From the NCBI GenBank assembly GCA_030038565.1, contig JASHSS010000288.1, forward strand, positions 1 through 33,191: a stretch of DNA of 33,191 bases, given 5' to 3'. Origin of the DNA: Bryobacteraceae bacterium. GTDB lineage: Bacteria > Acidobacteriota > Terriglobia > Bryobacterales > Bryobacteraceae. Of this stretch, positions 1 through 8,018 are shown in pieces. A program made the translations under genes and the position numbers. Each line of letters begins with the position of its first letter. The stretch's first letter is position 1. The notes beneath the pieces are model-generated. The model ran no database searches. It saw nothing but the letters and a program-made list of their open reading frames with translations, and was not told where the DNA came from.

Positions 1-615
1 GCCGCCGAGGACGTGCTTTTCGTCCACCGGTTGCTCGGCGGAATCGAGCAGTACCGCGGCTTCTCCCGGCCCATCGGCATCGAAGCGCAGATCGAAACCG
101 CCGCCGGATTCCTGGCCATTCGCGAGATCGCCCGCTCGTCGCCGCGCCTCGAAGCGCTGATCTTCGGCCCCGGCGATTATGCTGCCTCCATGCGCATGCC
201 GTCCGCCTCCATCGGGGAACCCGACGCGCACGATGCCGCCTATCCGGGCCACCGCTGGCACGCCGTCATGCACACCATCGTGGCCGCCGCGCGGGCGTAT
301 GGCCTGCGGGCCATGGACGGGCCGTACGCGGCGTTTCGCGATCGCCCGGGCTTCGAGCGCTCCTGCGCGGTGGCTCGCGCCATGGGCTTCGATGGCAAAC
401 AGTGCATCCATCCGGCGCAGATCGAAACGGTGAACGCCGCCTTCTCGCCATCGCCCGAGGAAGTCGCGCAGGCCGAAGAGACCGTCAGGGCCTACCAGGA
501 GGCAGTCTCCGCCGGGCGCGGCGCCGCCAGCCTTCACGGACGCATGATCGACGCTGCCAATCTCCGCATGGCGCGGGTGGTGCTGCATAGGCACCAGGTG
601 CGCAAGCGGGCTTGA
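1..615 (+). CDS. CoA ester lyase, CitE/HpcH-HpaI aldolase family (5' truncated by window edge)
   Basis: Frame 1 is open from base 1 to the stop at 613-615. Motifs IGIEAQIETAAG, LIFGPGDYAASM and GKQCIHPAQIETVNAAFSPSPEEV are typical of CitE-like/malyl-CoA lyases. Confidence 0.88.
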   Translation, partial: AAEDVLFVHRLLGGIEQYRGFSRPIGIEAQIETAAGFLAIREIARSSPRLEALIFGPGDYAASMRMPSASIGEPDAHDAAYPGHRWHAVMHTIVAAARAYGLRAMDGPYAAFRDRPGFERSCAVARAMGFDGKQCIHPAQIETVNAAFSPSPEEVAQAEETVRAYQEAVSAGRGAASLHGRMIDAANLRMARVVLHRHQVRKRA

Positions 616-621
616 AGCTAA

Positions 622-1359
622 TCAGAGACTGCGCAGGTGAAACCCGCCATCCACGTTGATTACCTGCCCGGTCGAATAATCCAGCAGCCCATCGGCAATC
701 GCCCGCACCGCCTTGGCCACGTCCGCGCCTTCGCCCATGCGCGCCTGCGGTAATAACCCGCCCGCAATCCTGGCTTCGTACACCTGCTCCACGCGCGCGA
801 TCATATCGGTCCGGATAATCCCGGGGCGGATTTCGAACACCTGCACTCCCGCCTTGGCCAGGCGCTCGGCGAAGAGCGCCACCGACATGCTCAGCCCGGC
901 CTTGGAAATACAATACTCGCCGCGGTTCACCGAAGCCGTGTAAGCCGAAATCGAGGTGACGAAAACAATCCGTCCCTGCCCCCGCTCGGCCATCCAGCGG
1001 GCGGCCTGCTGGGTGAGGAAATGCGGCCCCTTCAAATTGGTGGCCATCAGCTCGTCGAAGCTCTCCTCGGTGGCCTCCAGCAGGTCGCGCCGCTCGCGCG
1101 GCCCCACCCCGGCGTTATTCACCAGCAGGTCCAATTGTTCGAAGCGCTCGCGGGCAAAGCGCAGAAGCGCGGCCCGGTCTTCGCCGGACGCCACGTCGCA
1201 GGGAAAAATCTCGCAGCCGGTTGCGTGGCTCATCTCCTCGGCCGCGTCCCTGCGCGAACGATAGGTGCCGATCACGCGGTGCGTGCGGGCCATTTCGGCG
1301 GCCACCGCGCGTCCGATTCCCCGGCTGGCCCCGGTCACAATACAGGTTGGTTGGGGCAT
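622..1359 (-). CDS. SDR family NAD(P)-dependent oxidoreductase (3-ketoacyl-ACP reductase-like)
   Basis: TGASRGIGRAVA Rossmann motif, LVNNAGVG, YCISKAG (YxxxK), C-terminal TGQVINVDGGF. Confidence 0.93.
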   Translation of the reverse strand: MPQPTCIVTGASRGIGRAVAAEMARTHRVIGTYRSRRDAAEEMSHATGCEIFPCDVASGEDRAALLRFARERFEQLDLLVNNAGVGPRERRDLLEATEESFDELMATNLKGPHFLTQQAARWMAERGQGRIVFVTSISAYTASVNRGEYCISKAGLSMSVALFAERLAKAGVQVFEIRPGIIRTDMIARVEQVYEARIAGGLLPQARMGEGADVAKAVRAIADGLLDYSTGQVINVDGGFHLRSL

Positions 1360-1365
1360 GCAGCG

Positions 1366-2385
1366 TCAAAAGCTGACCGGCTTGTCCAAGGTAAACGTGA
1401 GCCTCGTTTCGGAGGGAATTTTCACCCTTTGACCCTTGGTAATGGCCTGCGCTCCCGCCCCCGCCGCGCCTCCCGCACCTGCTCCGATGGCCGCTCCCTT
1501 ACCGCCGCCGGCGATGGCGCCGATAATCGCCCCAACCGCCGCCGCGCCGCCCACCACCTTGGCCGTCTGCTGGCCGCGCGGATCGCTGACGCGCGTGACC
1601 GTCTGGGTATTCATGGGCACGTAGTGGCCGTTGACCTTGACCGAGATCAGCGTCAGCGCCACTTCCGTGCGGCCGGTAAACGTGCCCGAAGGCGTTGTTT
1701 CCAGGAGGCGCATCACCGCATCCGCGCCCTTCGGAATTACGGTTGTCCCGTTCACCACCACGGGCTGATCCATGCTGGCGGCGAAACTCTGTCCCGGGCT
1801 GGCCGTCTTGGAATCCACCGCGTCGATCAGGCGAATCTCCAGATTGGTTCCCGCGGCAAGCTGCACGGGACCGGCTGGCTGAGCCGGTTGGCCGGAATCG
1901 GAATGCACCGCCGGGGCGCCGCTATCGGGCGGCGGAGCCACCGGCTGGCTGGGATCTTCCGCACCCGGCGCGCGCCGCAGCACCGGGCGGTCGGGATCGG
2001 GGTCGGATGGCGGCGGCTGAGGCGGCGGCGCCGCGACGGGCGGGTATGCGGCCGGCTCGGGGCTGGGCGTGGACGTCGGCGCGGACGAGGTTGCGCCGGT
2101 GTTGAATTCGATGCGCGCCACATCCGCAATGTCCAGGGTGCGCACCTCGTTGCCCAGATCCACGCGGATCTGCCGCGCCGTGCCTCCCAGGTAGGTCCCT
2201 GTGAAGACGCGCCCGTCTTTCATGATGATGTTGTCGGCCCACGCGGCCGTCGCGCAGGCCACTAAACAGACCGTCATCAAGACCCGGCGACAAACCCAGG
2301 GCTGGTGGGACAGGCCTTCAGCCTGTCCAAGGCAAGCCGAAGGCCTGCCCCACAAAAGAATTGAAAAAAGGCGCGATGCGGTCAT
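1366..2385 (-). CDS. Secreted protein with N-terminal Sm-like small domain, Pro-rich linker and C-terminal glycine-zipper segment
   Basis: MKDGRVFTGTYLGGTARQIRVDLGNEVRTLDIADVARIEF small-domain signature; AVGAIIGAIAGGGKGAAIGAGAGGAAGAGAQ glycine zipper. Start ambiguous: 2385 has an AGAGG SD-like sequence, and internal Met at 2277 (MTVCLVACATAAWA) resembles a signal peptide. Confidence 0.75.
   Translation of the reverse strand: MTASRLFSILLWGRPSACLGQAEGLSHQPWVCRRVLMTVCLVACATAAWADNIIMKDGRVFTGTYLGGTARQIRVDLGNEVRTLDIADVARIEFNTGATSSAPTSTPSPEPAAYPPVAAPPPQPPPSDPDPDRPVLRRAPGAEDPSQPVAPPPDSGAPAVHSDSGQPAQPAGPVQLAAGTNLEIRLIDAVDSKTASPGQSFAASMDQPVVVNGTTVIPKGADAVMRLLETTPSGTFTGRTEVALTLISVKVNGHYVPMNTQTVTRVSDPRGQQTAKVVGGAAAVGAIIGAIAGGGKGAAIGAGAGGAAGAGAQAITKGQRVKIPSETRLTFTLDKPVSF
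2304..2353. repeat. REP-doublet palindromic repeat, copy 1
   Basis: ggtgggacaggccttcagcctgtccaaggcaagccgaaggcctgccccac: two adjacent imperfect palindromes. Related copies near 13187-13236, 15253-15301 and 15375-15404. Confidence 0.8.
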
Positions 2386-2433
2386 CGGTTAGCCTCTAAT
2401 TTTATGGCAGAGCCGTCGAAGCGCCCAGCGGGC

Positions 2434-3321
2434 CTATTGGGCCTCTTCCGCGGGTTCTTCCGATTTCTCCTGCCCGGACCCGCGGATCTGCCGCAGCATG
2501 GACTTACCTCGTTCCAGCGCCTGCTTGTAGGTGTTGACGCGCTGCTCCGGCGTATAGGGTACATGGGCGTGGTAGAAATGCTCCAAACCCTTGCCGATCA
2601 TGAAGGTAGCGGCATAGGCGATGGCTCCCTTGGGAATCAGCCCCTCGCCCAGCGGGATCATCCCCGCCAGCTCGCGGGCCAGCGCCCGCCATCCAAAGGC
2701 GCCCGCCGCCAGCGAGGCAATCTCCGCCTTCTGATGCGCCAGGCCCACTTCACGCCCGCTGGCGGCCGCAATCGTGAAAGTCATGCGGATCTGATTGGCG
2801 GTAAGAAACACCGTATCGGAGGCGAATTCGCCAAAAACCCAGGGCAGCTCGATCATACTGGGAATCACATTGGGCAGCGCCGTGGTGATGGCAAACAGCG
2901 CGTTCTCGCGCGAGATCGTCTGAATGACGTCCTCCACCACGGGCTTGCGGAAGCAGGGGAATTGCCTCGCCAGCGGCAGGGCCAGGTCCTCATGCGCGGC
3001 CAGGATCTGGTGGATCGCCGCGTCCGGGTCTTCGCCGCTAAAACTGAAGACCCCCTCGGCCGGCGGAATGTCCCGCTGGTAGAGCACGATGTCCACGGTT
3101 TCCGGGGCGCCGCTTTCGCCTGCCCGATGCACCTGCCCGGCGCGTTCCAGCCGCAGCCGGCGGGGCATGCTGTCCGGCAGCAGAAAATTCTCCATCTCGG
3201 CGTAGCCCCAATCGTCGGCCGCCACCAGGCCGAAACGGACCGGGCGATCCGAAAGCCTGCGAACCTCCTCGGGCCGGAGCATGGAAAGAGCGGCGCGAGC
3301 CTGCCTCAGAGTGCGTAGCAT
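2434..3321 (-). CDS. YcjF/DUF697-like membrane-associated protein
   Basis: Start MLRTLRQARAALSML at 3321. C-terminal half (ALPNVIPSMIELPWVFGEFASDTVFLTANQIRMTFTIAAASGRE...GEGLIPKGAIAYAATFMIGKGLEHFYHA) resembles DUF697. The longer ORF to 3861 overlaps the upstream gene antiparallel to its signal and is probably spurious. Confidence 0.72.
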   Translation of the reverse strand: MLRTLRQARAALSMLRPEEVRRLSDRPVRFGLVAADDWGYAEMENFLLPDSMPRRLRLERAGQVHRAGESGAPETVDIVLYQRDIPPAEGVFSFSGEDPDAAIHQILAAHEDLALPLARQFPCFRKPVVEDVIQTISRENALFAITTALPNVIPSMIELPWVFGEFASDTVFLTANQIRMTFTIAAASGREVGLAHQKAEIASLAAGAFGWRALARELAGMIPLGEGLIPKGAIAYAATFMIGKGLEHFYHAHVPYTPEQRVNTYKQALERGKSMLRQIRGSGQEKSEEPAEEAQ

Positions 3322-3329
3322 AGTGGATT

Positions 3330-4832
3330 TCAGCGGGGCTCGTCGGCGCCAGCCAGGCGGAACATAACTTGCAAGCCCTTCCGCCATTCTACCGCCAGGC
3401 CGATTCGTTCCACCTCGATGGCCGGTGAGAAATAGCGCAAAATCGTCTCCGTGGAGGGGTGAAATTCCAGGCACGGCGAGACCAGCAGCAGCCGCGGCGG
3501 TTCGTTTCGCAGCTCGATTCCCGGGAAATATCCGTGCACCGGGAATTCGCCGCGGTCCAGGTGCCACTTGACGCGGATCCAGTAATCCAGGGCCTGGAGC
3601 GGCAGGTGCAGATCGGCGGAAGCCTTCAACTCCAGCACCGCCAGGCGGCCGGTATGGTCCGCGGCCAGCAGGTCGATCACCCCCCGATCGCCCCCCGCCA
3701 GCGCCGGCACCTGCCCGTAAACCGGATCCCGCAACAGCGTGGCATCCACGGTCTGAATCTGGGACCGCACCTGCGATTCCAGCCAGGCCTCCGGCGACTG
3801 CCGGTACAGCGGATGCAGGCGGTCGGCCGATTCCGGCGAGCGGGCGCGGTCCAGTTCCCACGCCAGCCGCGCGATTTCGGCGGCTTGCGATTCACCCGCC
3901 GCATGCCGTTCGTGCAATCCGAACAGCAGGCCGGCGGGAGAAAGCTCGGCGAATTCCAGGCCCCGCACCCGCAGGCTGATGCGGCCATCGTGCAGGGCGA
4001 TCCGCTCGACCCCCGGCTGCGCGGAGAGCGCCTCCCAGCCCTCCACCGCGTTGGCATCGGCGCGCCGGCAGGGTTCCAGGCGGGTATCCAGGTTGCCGTG
4101 GTCCCGCGGATCCACCCGCAGCACCGCGTCGTCCTCGGTGTACGCGAACAGTTCGAAGCGCGCTGCCGCCGGGTTCAAACACAGCACCCGCAGCGCGGCG
4201 GCGCGCTCCTTCCCGGCCGCCACGTAAACCGCCAGCCCGGCCAGCGAAACGCGTTTTTCGCGGGCGCGCAAATAATCCAGCCAGATCAGGCCGAAGGAAA
4301 GCACTGCCGCCGCGTCGCCCTCCGGCGCGCAGGCAATGGCCGCCCACCCATGTCCTCCATGCCGCAGGAAGGCGCGCGGATAGGCCGGCGAGAGGCTCGC
4401 CTCCAGATTGGCTTCCGTCGAGAGTTCGGCCAGCTTCCACTCCGGAAACTGGCGCCGCAGAAACAGGCGGAAGCGCTCGCGGAATACCAGCCGTCCGCTG
4501 CGGCGGCCCAAATCGGCCCCCGGCCGCCGCGCCATGTCGAGAAGGAAGAGTTGCCCCTCCCGCCGCGCGAAGCGCTCCACCACGATTTCCAGGCGCGCGG
4601 AGGTCGGCTCTTTGAATGCCGTCACCCGCCGGGTGAGGTTGCGCGTGCGGTCCCAGGCCTGCAGCGTGAGGCGCGATCCGCGCAACTCCAGCGCGAAATT
4701 ATCGCCCGTCAGGGGAAGCAGTTCATCGCCCGGTTCCAGCAGCGCGGGCTGCTGACAATTCTTGAGGAAGCTCTCAATCGCCGCGCGGGCCTCCTGGGCG
4801 CTTCGGCTCGGGGCCCGTTGAACGGGTGGCAT
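3330..4832 (-). CDS. Hypothetical protein with candidate C-terminal PD-(D/E)XK nuclease-like (NucS-like) domain
   Basis: 500-aa ORF, stop 9 bp before the next start (probable operon). Late segment GVIDLLAADHTGRLAVLELKASADLHLPLQALDYW matches the D...ExK...Q pattern. N-terminal start uncertain because the upstream end runs into repeats. Confidence 0.7.
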   Translation of the reverse strand: MPPVQRAPSRSAQEARAAIESFLKNCQQPALLEPGDELLPLTGDNFALELRGSRLTLQAWDRTRNLTRRVTAFKEPTSARLEIVVERFARREGQLFLLDMARRPGADLGRRSGRLVFRERFRLFLRRQFPEWKLAELSTEANLEASLSPAYPRAFLRHGGHGWAAIACAPEGDAAAVLSFGLIWLDYLRAREKRVSLAGLAVYVAAGKERAAALRVLCLNPAAARFELFAYTEDDAVLRVDPRDHGNLDTRLEPCRRADANAVEGWEALSAQPGVERIALHDGRISLRVRGLEFAELSPAGLLFGLHERHAAGESQAAEIARLAWELDRARSPESADRLHPLYRQSPEAWLESQVRSQIQTVDATLLRDPVYGQVPALAGGDRGVIDLLAADHTGRLAVLELKASADLHLPLQALDYWIRVKWHLDRGEFPVHGYFPGIELRNEPPRLLLVSPCLEFHPSTETILRYFSPAIEVERIGLAVEWRKGLQVMFRLAGADEPR

Positions 4833-4859
4833 GGGCTACCCACGGATTATAACCCGTGG
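4814..4859. repeat. Two short hairpins upstream of the PD-(D/E)XK-like gene
   Basis: CCCGTTGAACGGG (4814-4826) and CCACGG-attataac-CCGTGG (4840-4859). Confidence 0.5.
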
Positions 4860-4910
4860 CACGAAAAGGCACACGGCCGGTCGACCCACCAGTCACCGGC
4901 CGCGCCCCGC

Positions 4911-5074
4911 GCTACACCCACGCGACGCTTACCCGCCCGTCACCGGCCCTGCCCGGCGCTACACCCACCACGCGACGTTTACCCGCCAGTCGCCGGCCTC
5001 GCCCGGCGCTACACCCACGCGGCGTTTACCCGCCCGTCACCGGCCCCGCCCCGCGCTACACCCACCACGCGGCG
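4911..5074. repeat. Intergenic tandem repeat, 47/50-bp units (three full copies plus partial flanking copies)
   Basis: Units at 4911-4957 (47 bp), 4958-5007 (50 bp), 5008-5054 (47 bp), partial at 5055-5074. Each begins gctacaccca(cca)cgcg[ag]cg and contains ttacccgcc[ca]gtc[ag]ccggcc. A degenerate partial copy precedes 4911. Confidence 0.85.
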
Positions 5075-6015
5075 GCGGGCTGCTGGCGGATTACCAGTCC
5101 ATTCAGGAAGCCGGCCGCTTTCGAGAGACCCTCCTCGGGCGAAAGGATGCTGTCCTCGTGCTCGATCGAAAGCACGTAGTCGTAGCCGAACATGCGCAGG
5201 GTCGAGACGAACTCGCGCCACCACTCCTCGCCGTGGCCGTAACCGCAGGTGCGGAAAATCCAGGCGCGGTTGCGCTCGTCGGTGTAGCTCTTGGTGTCCA
5301 GCACGCCCGTCAGCGGCAGGTTGCGCTCGTAAATCTGGGTGTCCTTGGCGTGTACGTGGAAGATCGCGTCGCCCAACACGCGAATCGCGGCAATCGGGTC
5401 GATGCCCTGCCAGAACATGTGGCTGGGATCGTAGTTGCAGCCGATCGTGGGGCCGGCGATGGAGCGCAGTTTCAGCATCGTCTCGGGACTGTAAACCACA
5501 AACCCGGGGTGCATTTCGATGGCGATTTTGACCCCGTGATCGGAGGCGAAGCGGGCGTGTTTCGTCCAATACGGCGTCACCACCTCGTCCCACTGCCATT
5601 TCAGGATTTCCAGGTAATCCGGCGGCCACGGGCAGGTCACCCAATTGGGCCATTTGGAATGCGCCGAATCGCCCGGGCAGCCGCTGAAATCGATCACCAC
5701 CGGAACGCCCAGTTTCTCGGCCAGCAAAATGGTCTTTCGGCTGACTTCCTGGTCGTGGCGCGCCCGCTCGGCGTCCGGATGGAGCGGGTTGCCGTGGCAG
5801 CTCAGGGCGCTGATCGAGAAACCGTGTTCGTCCATCCGGGCTTTGAATTCGGCGAGCGCGGCGGCATCGTCGAGCATGGTGAGCTTGCAGTGAGGGTCGC
5901 CCGGATAATTCCCGGTGCCCAGCTCGACCGTGTCGATCTGCAAAGTTTTCAGCTTCTTCAGAACGTCGTTCAGGGACAGTTGCGATAGTAGAGGAGTGAA
6001 TACGCCGACTCTCAC
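5056..6015 (-). CDS. Sugar phosphate isomerase/epimerase (xylose isomerase-like TIM barrel)
   Basis: MRVGVFTPLLSQLSLNDVLKKLKTLQIDTVELGTGNYPGDPHC, NYDPSHMFWQGIDPIAAIRVLGDAIFHVHAKDT, VLSIEHED typical of AP-endonuclease-2/xylose isomerase-like family. Confidence 0.92.
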   Translation of the reverse strand: MRVGVFTPLLSQLSLNDVLKKLKTLQIDTVELGTGNYPGDPHCKLTMLDDAAALAEFKARMDEHGFSISALSCHGNPLHPDAERARHDQEVSRKTILLAEKLGVPVVIDFSGCPGDSAHSKWPNWVTCPWPPDYLEILKWQWDEVVTPYWTKHARFASDHGVKIAIEMHPGFVVYSPETMLKLRSIAGPTIGCNYDPSHMFWQGIDPIAAIRVLGDAIFHVHAKDTQIYERNLPLTGVLDTKSYTDERNRAWIFRTCGYGHGEEWWREFVSTLRMFGYDYVLSIEHEDSILSPEEGLSKAAGFLNGLVIRQQPAAAWWV

Positions 6016-6196
6016 GGAGAGCCTCCCATATGTAAGGATGAGTGAACCAGAAACAGAATATCACGCCGCATACGGTAGGATCACCGGGATGGCAACCAAC
6101 GGCGGCGGATCGGTGCTGCCGGCAAAATTCATGCTTACCACGGCAACGGCTTTGATCTCACCGGGCGCCGGGCGCCGCGCCGAGGCCTCCCCACCC

Positions 6197-6700
6197 CTAC
6201 CCGCGAATTGCCGTCCTGAGCTGTAGTGGATTTGTCCGCTCAAAGGTCTTAGCAATGGGCGCCGTCCTGGCGCCGCCTCCAGGGGAATCGGAGGACGGCC
6301 CGCCGGAGTGCCGCGGGGTTTCGGCGGGCCGTGTCAGCGAGATTCCCTGCGCCGCCGGCACGATCATCGAGGCCACCGACTGATCCTGGTCCTGGTCCTC
6401 ATCGTCTTCGTCGCTCTCGCCGTACATGTGCACGTAGTAGCTGCTCAGGCCGCAGCCGATCAGCAGCACCACCAGAATGCCCAGCCAGCGCAGCGTCCGG
6501 GCGTTCCAGGCGGGCTGGCCGCCCACCGAGGCGGCGGTGGCTTTCACCACCGCGAACGCCGCCCCGCCGCCCAATCCCAGTTTCAGATACCACGGCATCA
6601 GGTCCAGGTGCGTCTGCCCGCCTACTTCACTCCACAGCAGAAACACCGCGATCAAGGCCAGCAGGAACTGCGTGGCGTAAGCGAGACGAAGAATGGGCAT
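6197..6700 (-). CDS. Small membrane protein with acidic (SDEDDEDQDQDQ) linker, hypothetical
   Basis: Three predicted hydrophobic segments followed by an acidic stretch. Start at 6700 (MPILRLAYATQ) preferred because AAGGA lies upstream; alternative Met at 6718. Confidence 0.6.
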   Translation of the reverse strand: MPILRLAYATQFLLALIAVFLLWSEVGGQTHLDLMPWYLKLGLGGGAAFAVVKATAASVGGQPAWNARTLRWLGILVVLLIGCGLSSYYVHMYGESDEDDEDQDQDQSVASMIVPAAQGISLTRPAETPRHSGGPSSDSPGGGARTAPIAKTFERTNPLQLRTAIRG

Positions 6701-6739
6701 GGGAGCGCTGTCCTTCATATTACGTTATTCTGGAAGCAG

Positions 6740-8014
6740 ATGCCCCAATCCGCGCCGGAGCGTTTCCGCGCCCGGCACCAATTTCAAAATGCCTTCGGCA
6801 TGGCGATGGATTCGATCCGCGCCCACAAACTGCGCAGCTTCCTCACCCTTCTGGGAGTGATCATCGGGGTGGCCAGCGTGATCCTGGTCGGTTCGGCCAT
6901 CTCCGGCCTGGGGGTGTACGCCGAACAGTCCACCGCCAAGGCCTTCGGCTCGGAATCCTTCCTGGTGGCGCAGATCGCCGCCACAGGCCGCCTCAGCCGC
7001 CGCCAGTATTTCGACAAGATCAAGCGCAACAAGCCCATCCGCCGCGACGATGCGCGCTTCCTGGAATCCGTGGCCGGCGATGAAGTGCTCTACAGCCCCT
7101 ACCGCAACCACACCTCCGACGTGAAGCGCGAAAACCAGATCTGCGAAGATACCACCATCATCGGGGTGTCCGCCGATATGGCCCAGATCCGCGACATCGG
7201 GGTGGTGGAGGGCCGCTTCTTTACTCAACAGGAGGATCGCTCGCGGTCCCTGGTGGCAGTCATCGGCAATACCGTGCGCACGACCCTCTTCGCCGGGGAA
7301 TCCTCGCCCATCGGCGGCATCCTCCGCATCGAAGGGCTGGAATTCCACGTGGTAGGCCTGGAGGAGCAACTGGGATCGGCCTTCGGACAGGACCAGGATC
7401 GCAACGTCTATATCCCCATCTCGGCCTTCGACCGCATGTACGGTCCGGGCACCGGATTCGCCCTGTTCGGCCGTCCCAAGCCGGGAAGCGGCCTGACCCT
7501 GGGCGAAGCGCTCGATCTCACCCGTGTGGCCCTGCGCACCCGCTTCCACGATCCGCCCGGACAGGACGATAACTTCGACACCCTCACCCCCGACGCCATC
7601 CGCGGCTTCATCGACCAGGTGCTCGGCATGATCGCCGCGGTGGTCGTGCCTATCACCTGCATTTCGCTGGTGGTGGGCGGCATCGTGATCATGAACATCA
7701 TGCTGGTCAGCGTCACCGAACGGACCCGCGAAATCGGCCTCCGCAAAGCCCTGGGCGCGCGCCACGGCGACGTGATGATGCAGATCCTCATCGAAGCCGT
7801 GGTGCTCGCGATTATGGGCGGGGGCGTGGGCGTGGCCCTGGGATCCTTGGCCACCCTGCTGCTGAGCCGCATTTTCGATCTCTCCCTGCACATCACCATG
7901 GGGTATGTGGCCCTGGCGCTGGGCGTGTCGAGCCTGGTGGGGATCATCTCCGGCTGGTATCCGGCGTCGCGCGCCGCGCGCCTGGAACCGGTGGTAGCCC
8001 TGCGCGCGGAATGA
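6740..8014 (+). CDS. ABC transporter permease, MacB/FtsX type
   Basis: N-terminal AMDSIRAHKLRSFLTLLGVIIGVASVIL; C-terminal VGGIVIMNIMLVSVTERTREIGLRKALGARHGDVMMQILIEAVVL. ATG at 6740 preceded by ggaag. Confidence 0.93.
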   Translation: MPQSAPERFRARHQFQNAFGMAMDSIRAHKLRSFLTLLGVIIGVASVILVGSAISGLGVYAEQSTAKAFGSESFLVAQIAATGRLSRRQYFDKIKRNKPIRRDDARFLESVAGDEVLYSPYRNHTSDVKRENQICEDTTIIGVSADMAQIRDIGVVEGRFFTQQEDRSRSLVAVIGNTVRTTLFAGESSPIGGILRIEGLEFHVVGLEEQLGSAFGQDQDRNVYIPISAFDRMYGPGTGFALFGRPKPGSGLTLGEALDLTRVALRTRFHDPPGQDDNFDTLTPDAIRGFIDQVLGMIAAVVVPITCISLVVGGIVIMNIMLVSVTERTREIGLRKALGARHGDVMMQILIEAVVLAIMGGGVGVALGSLATLLLSRIFDLSLHITMGYVALALGVSSLVGIISGWYPASRAARLEPVVALRAE

Positions 8015-8018
8015 AACC

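Noticed and set aside
1021-2265. Long + strand ORF (414 aa) and several other long antisense ORFs such as 3459-5531, 6725-8278, 10639-11796 and 26026-27885
   Set aside because: They lie antisense to confidently identified genes, with low-complexity Arg/Gly/His-rich translations typical of GC-rich shadow frames.
4911-5074. CRISPR array
   Set aside because: The units are nearly identical along their whole length with no unique spacers, and no cas genes are present.
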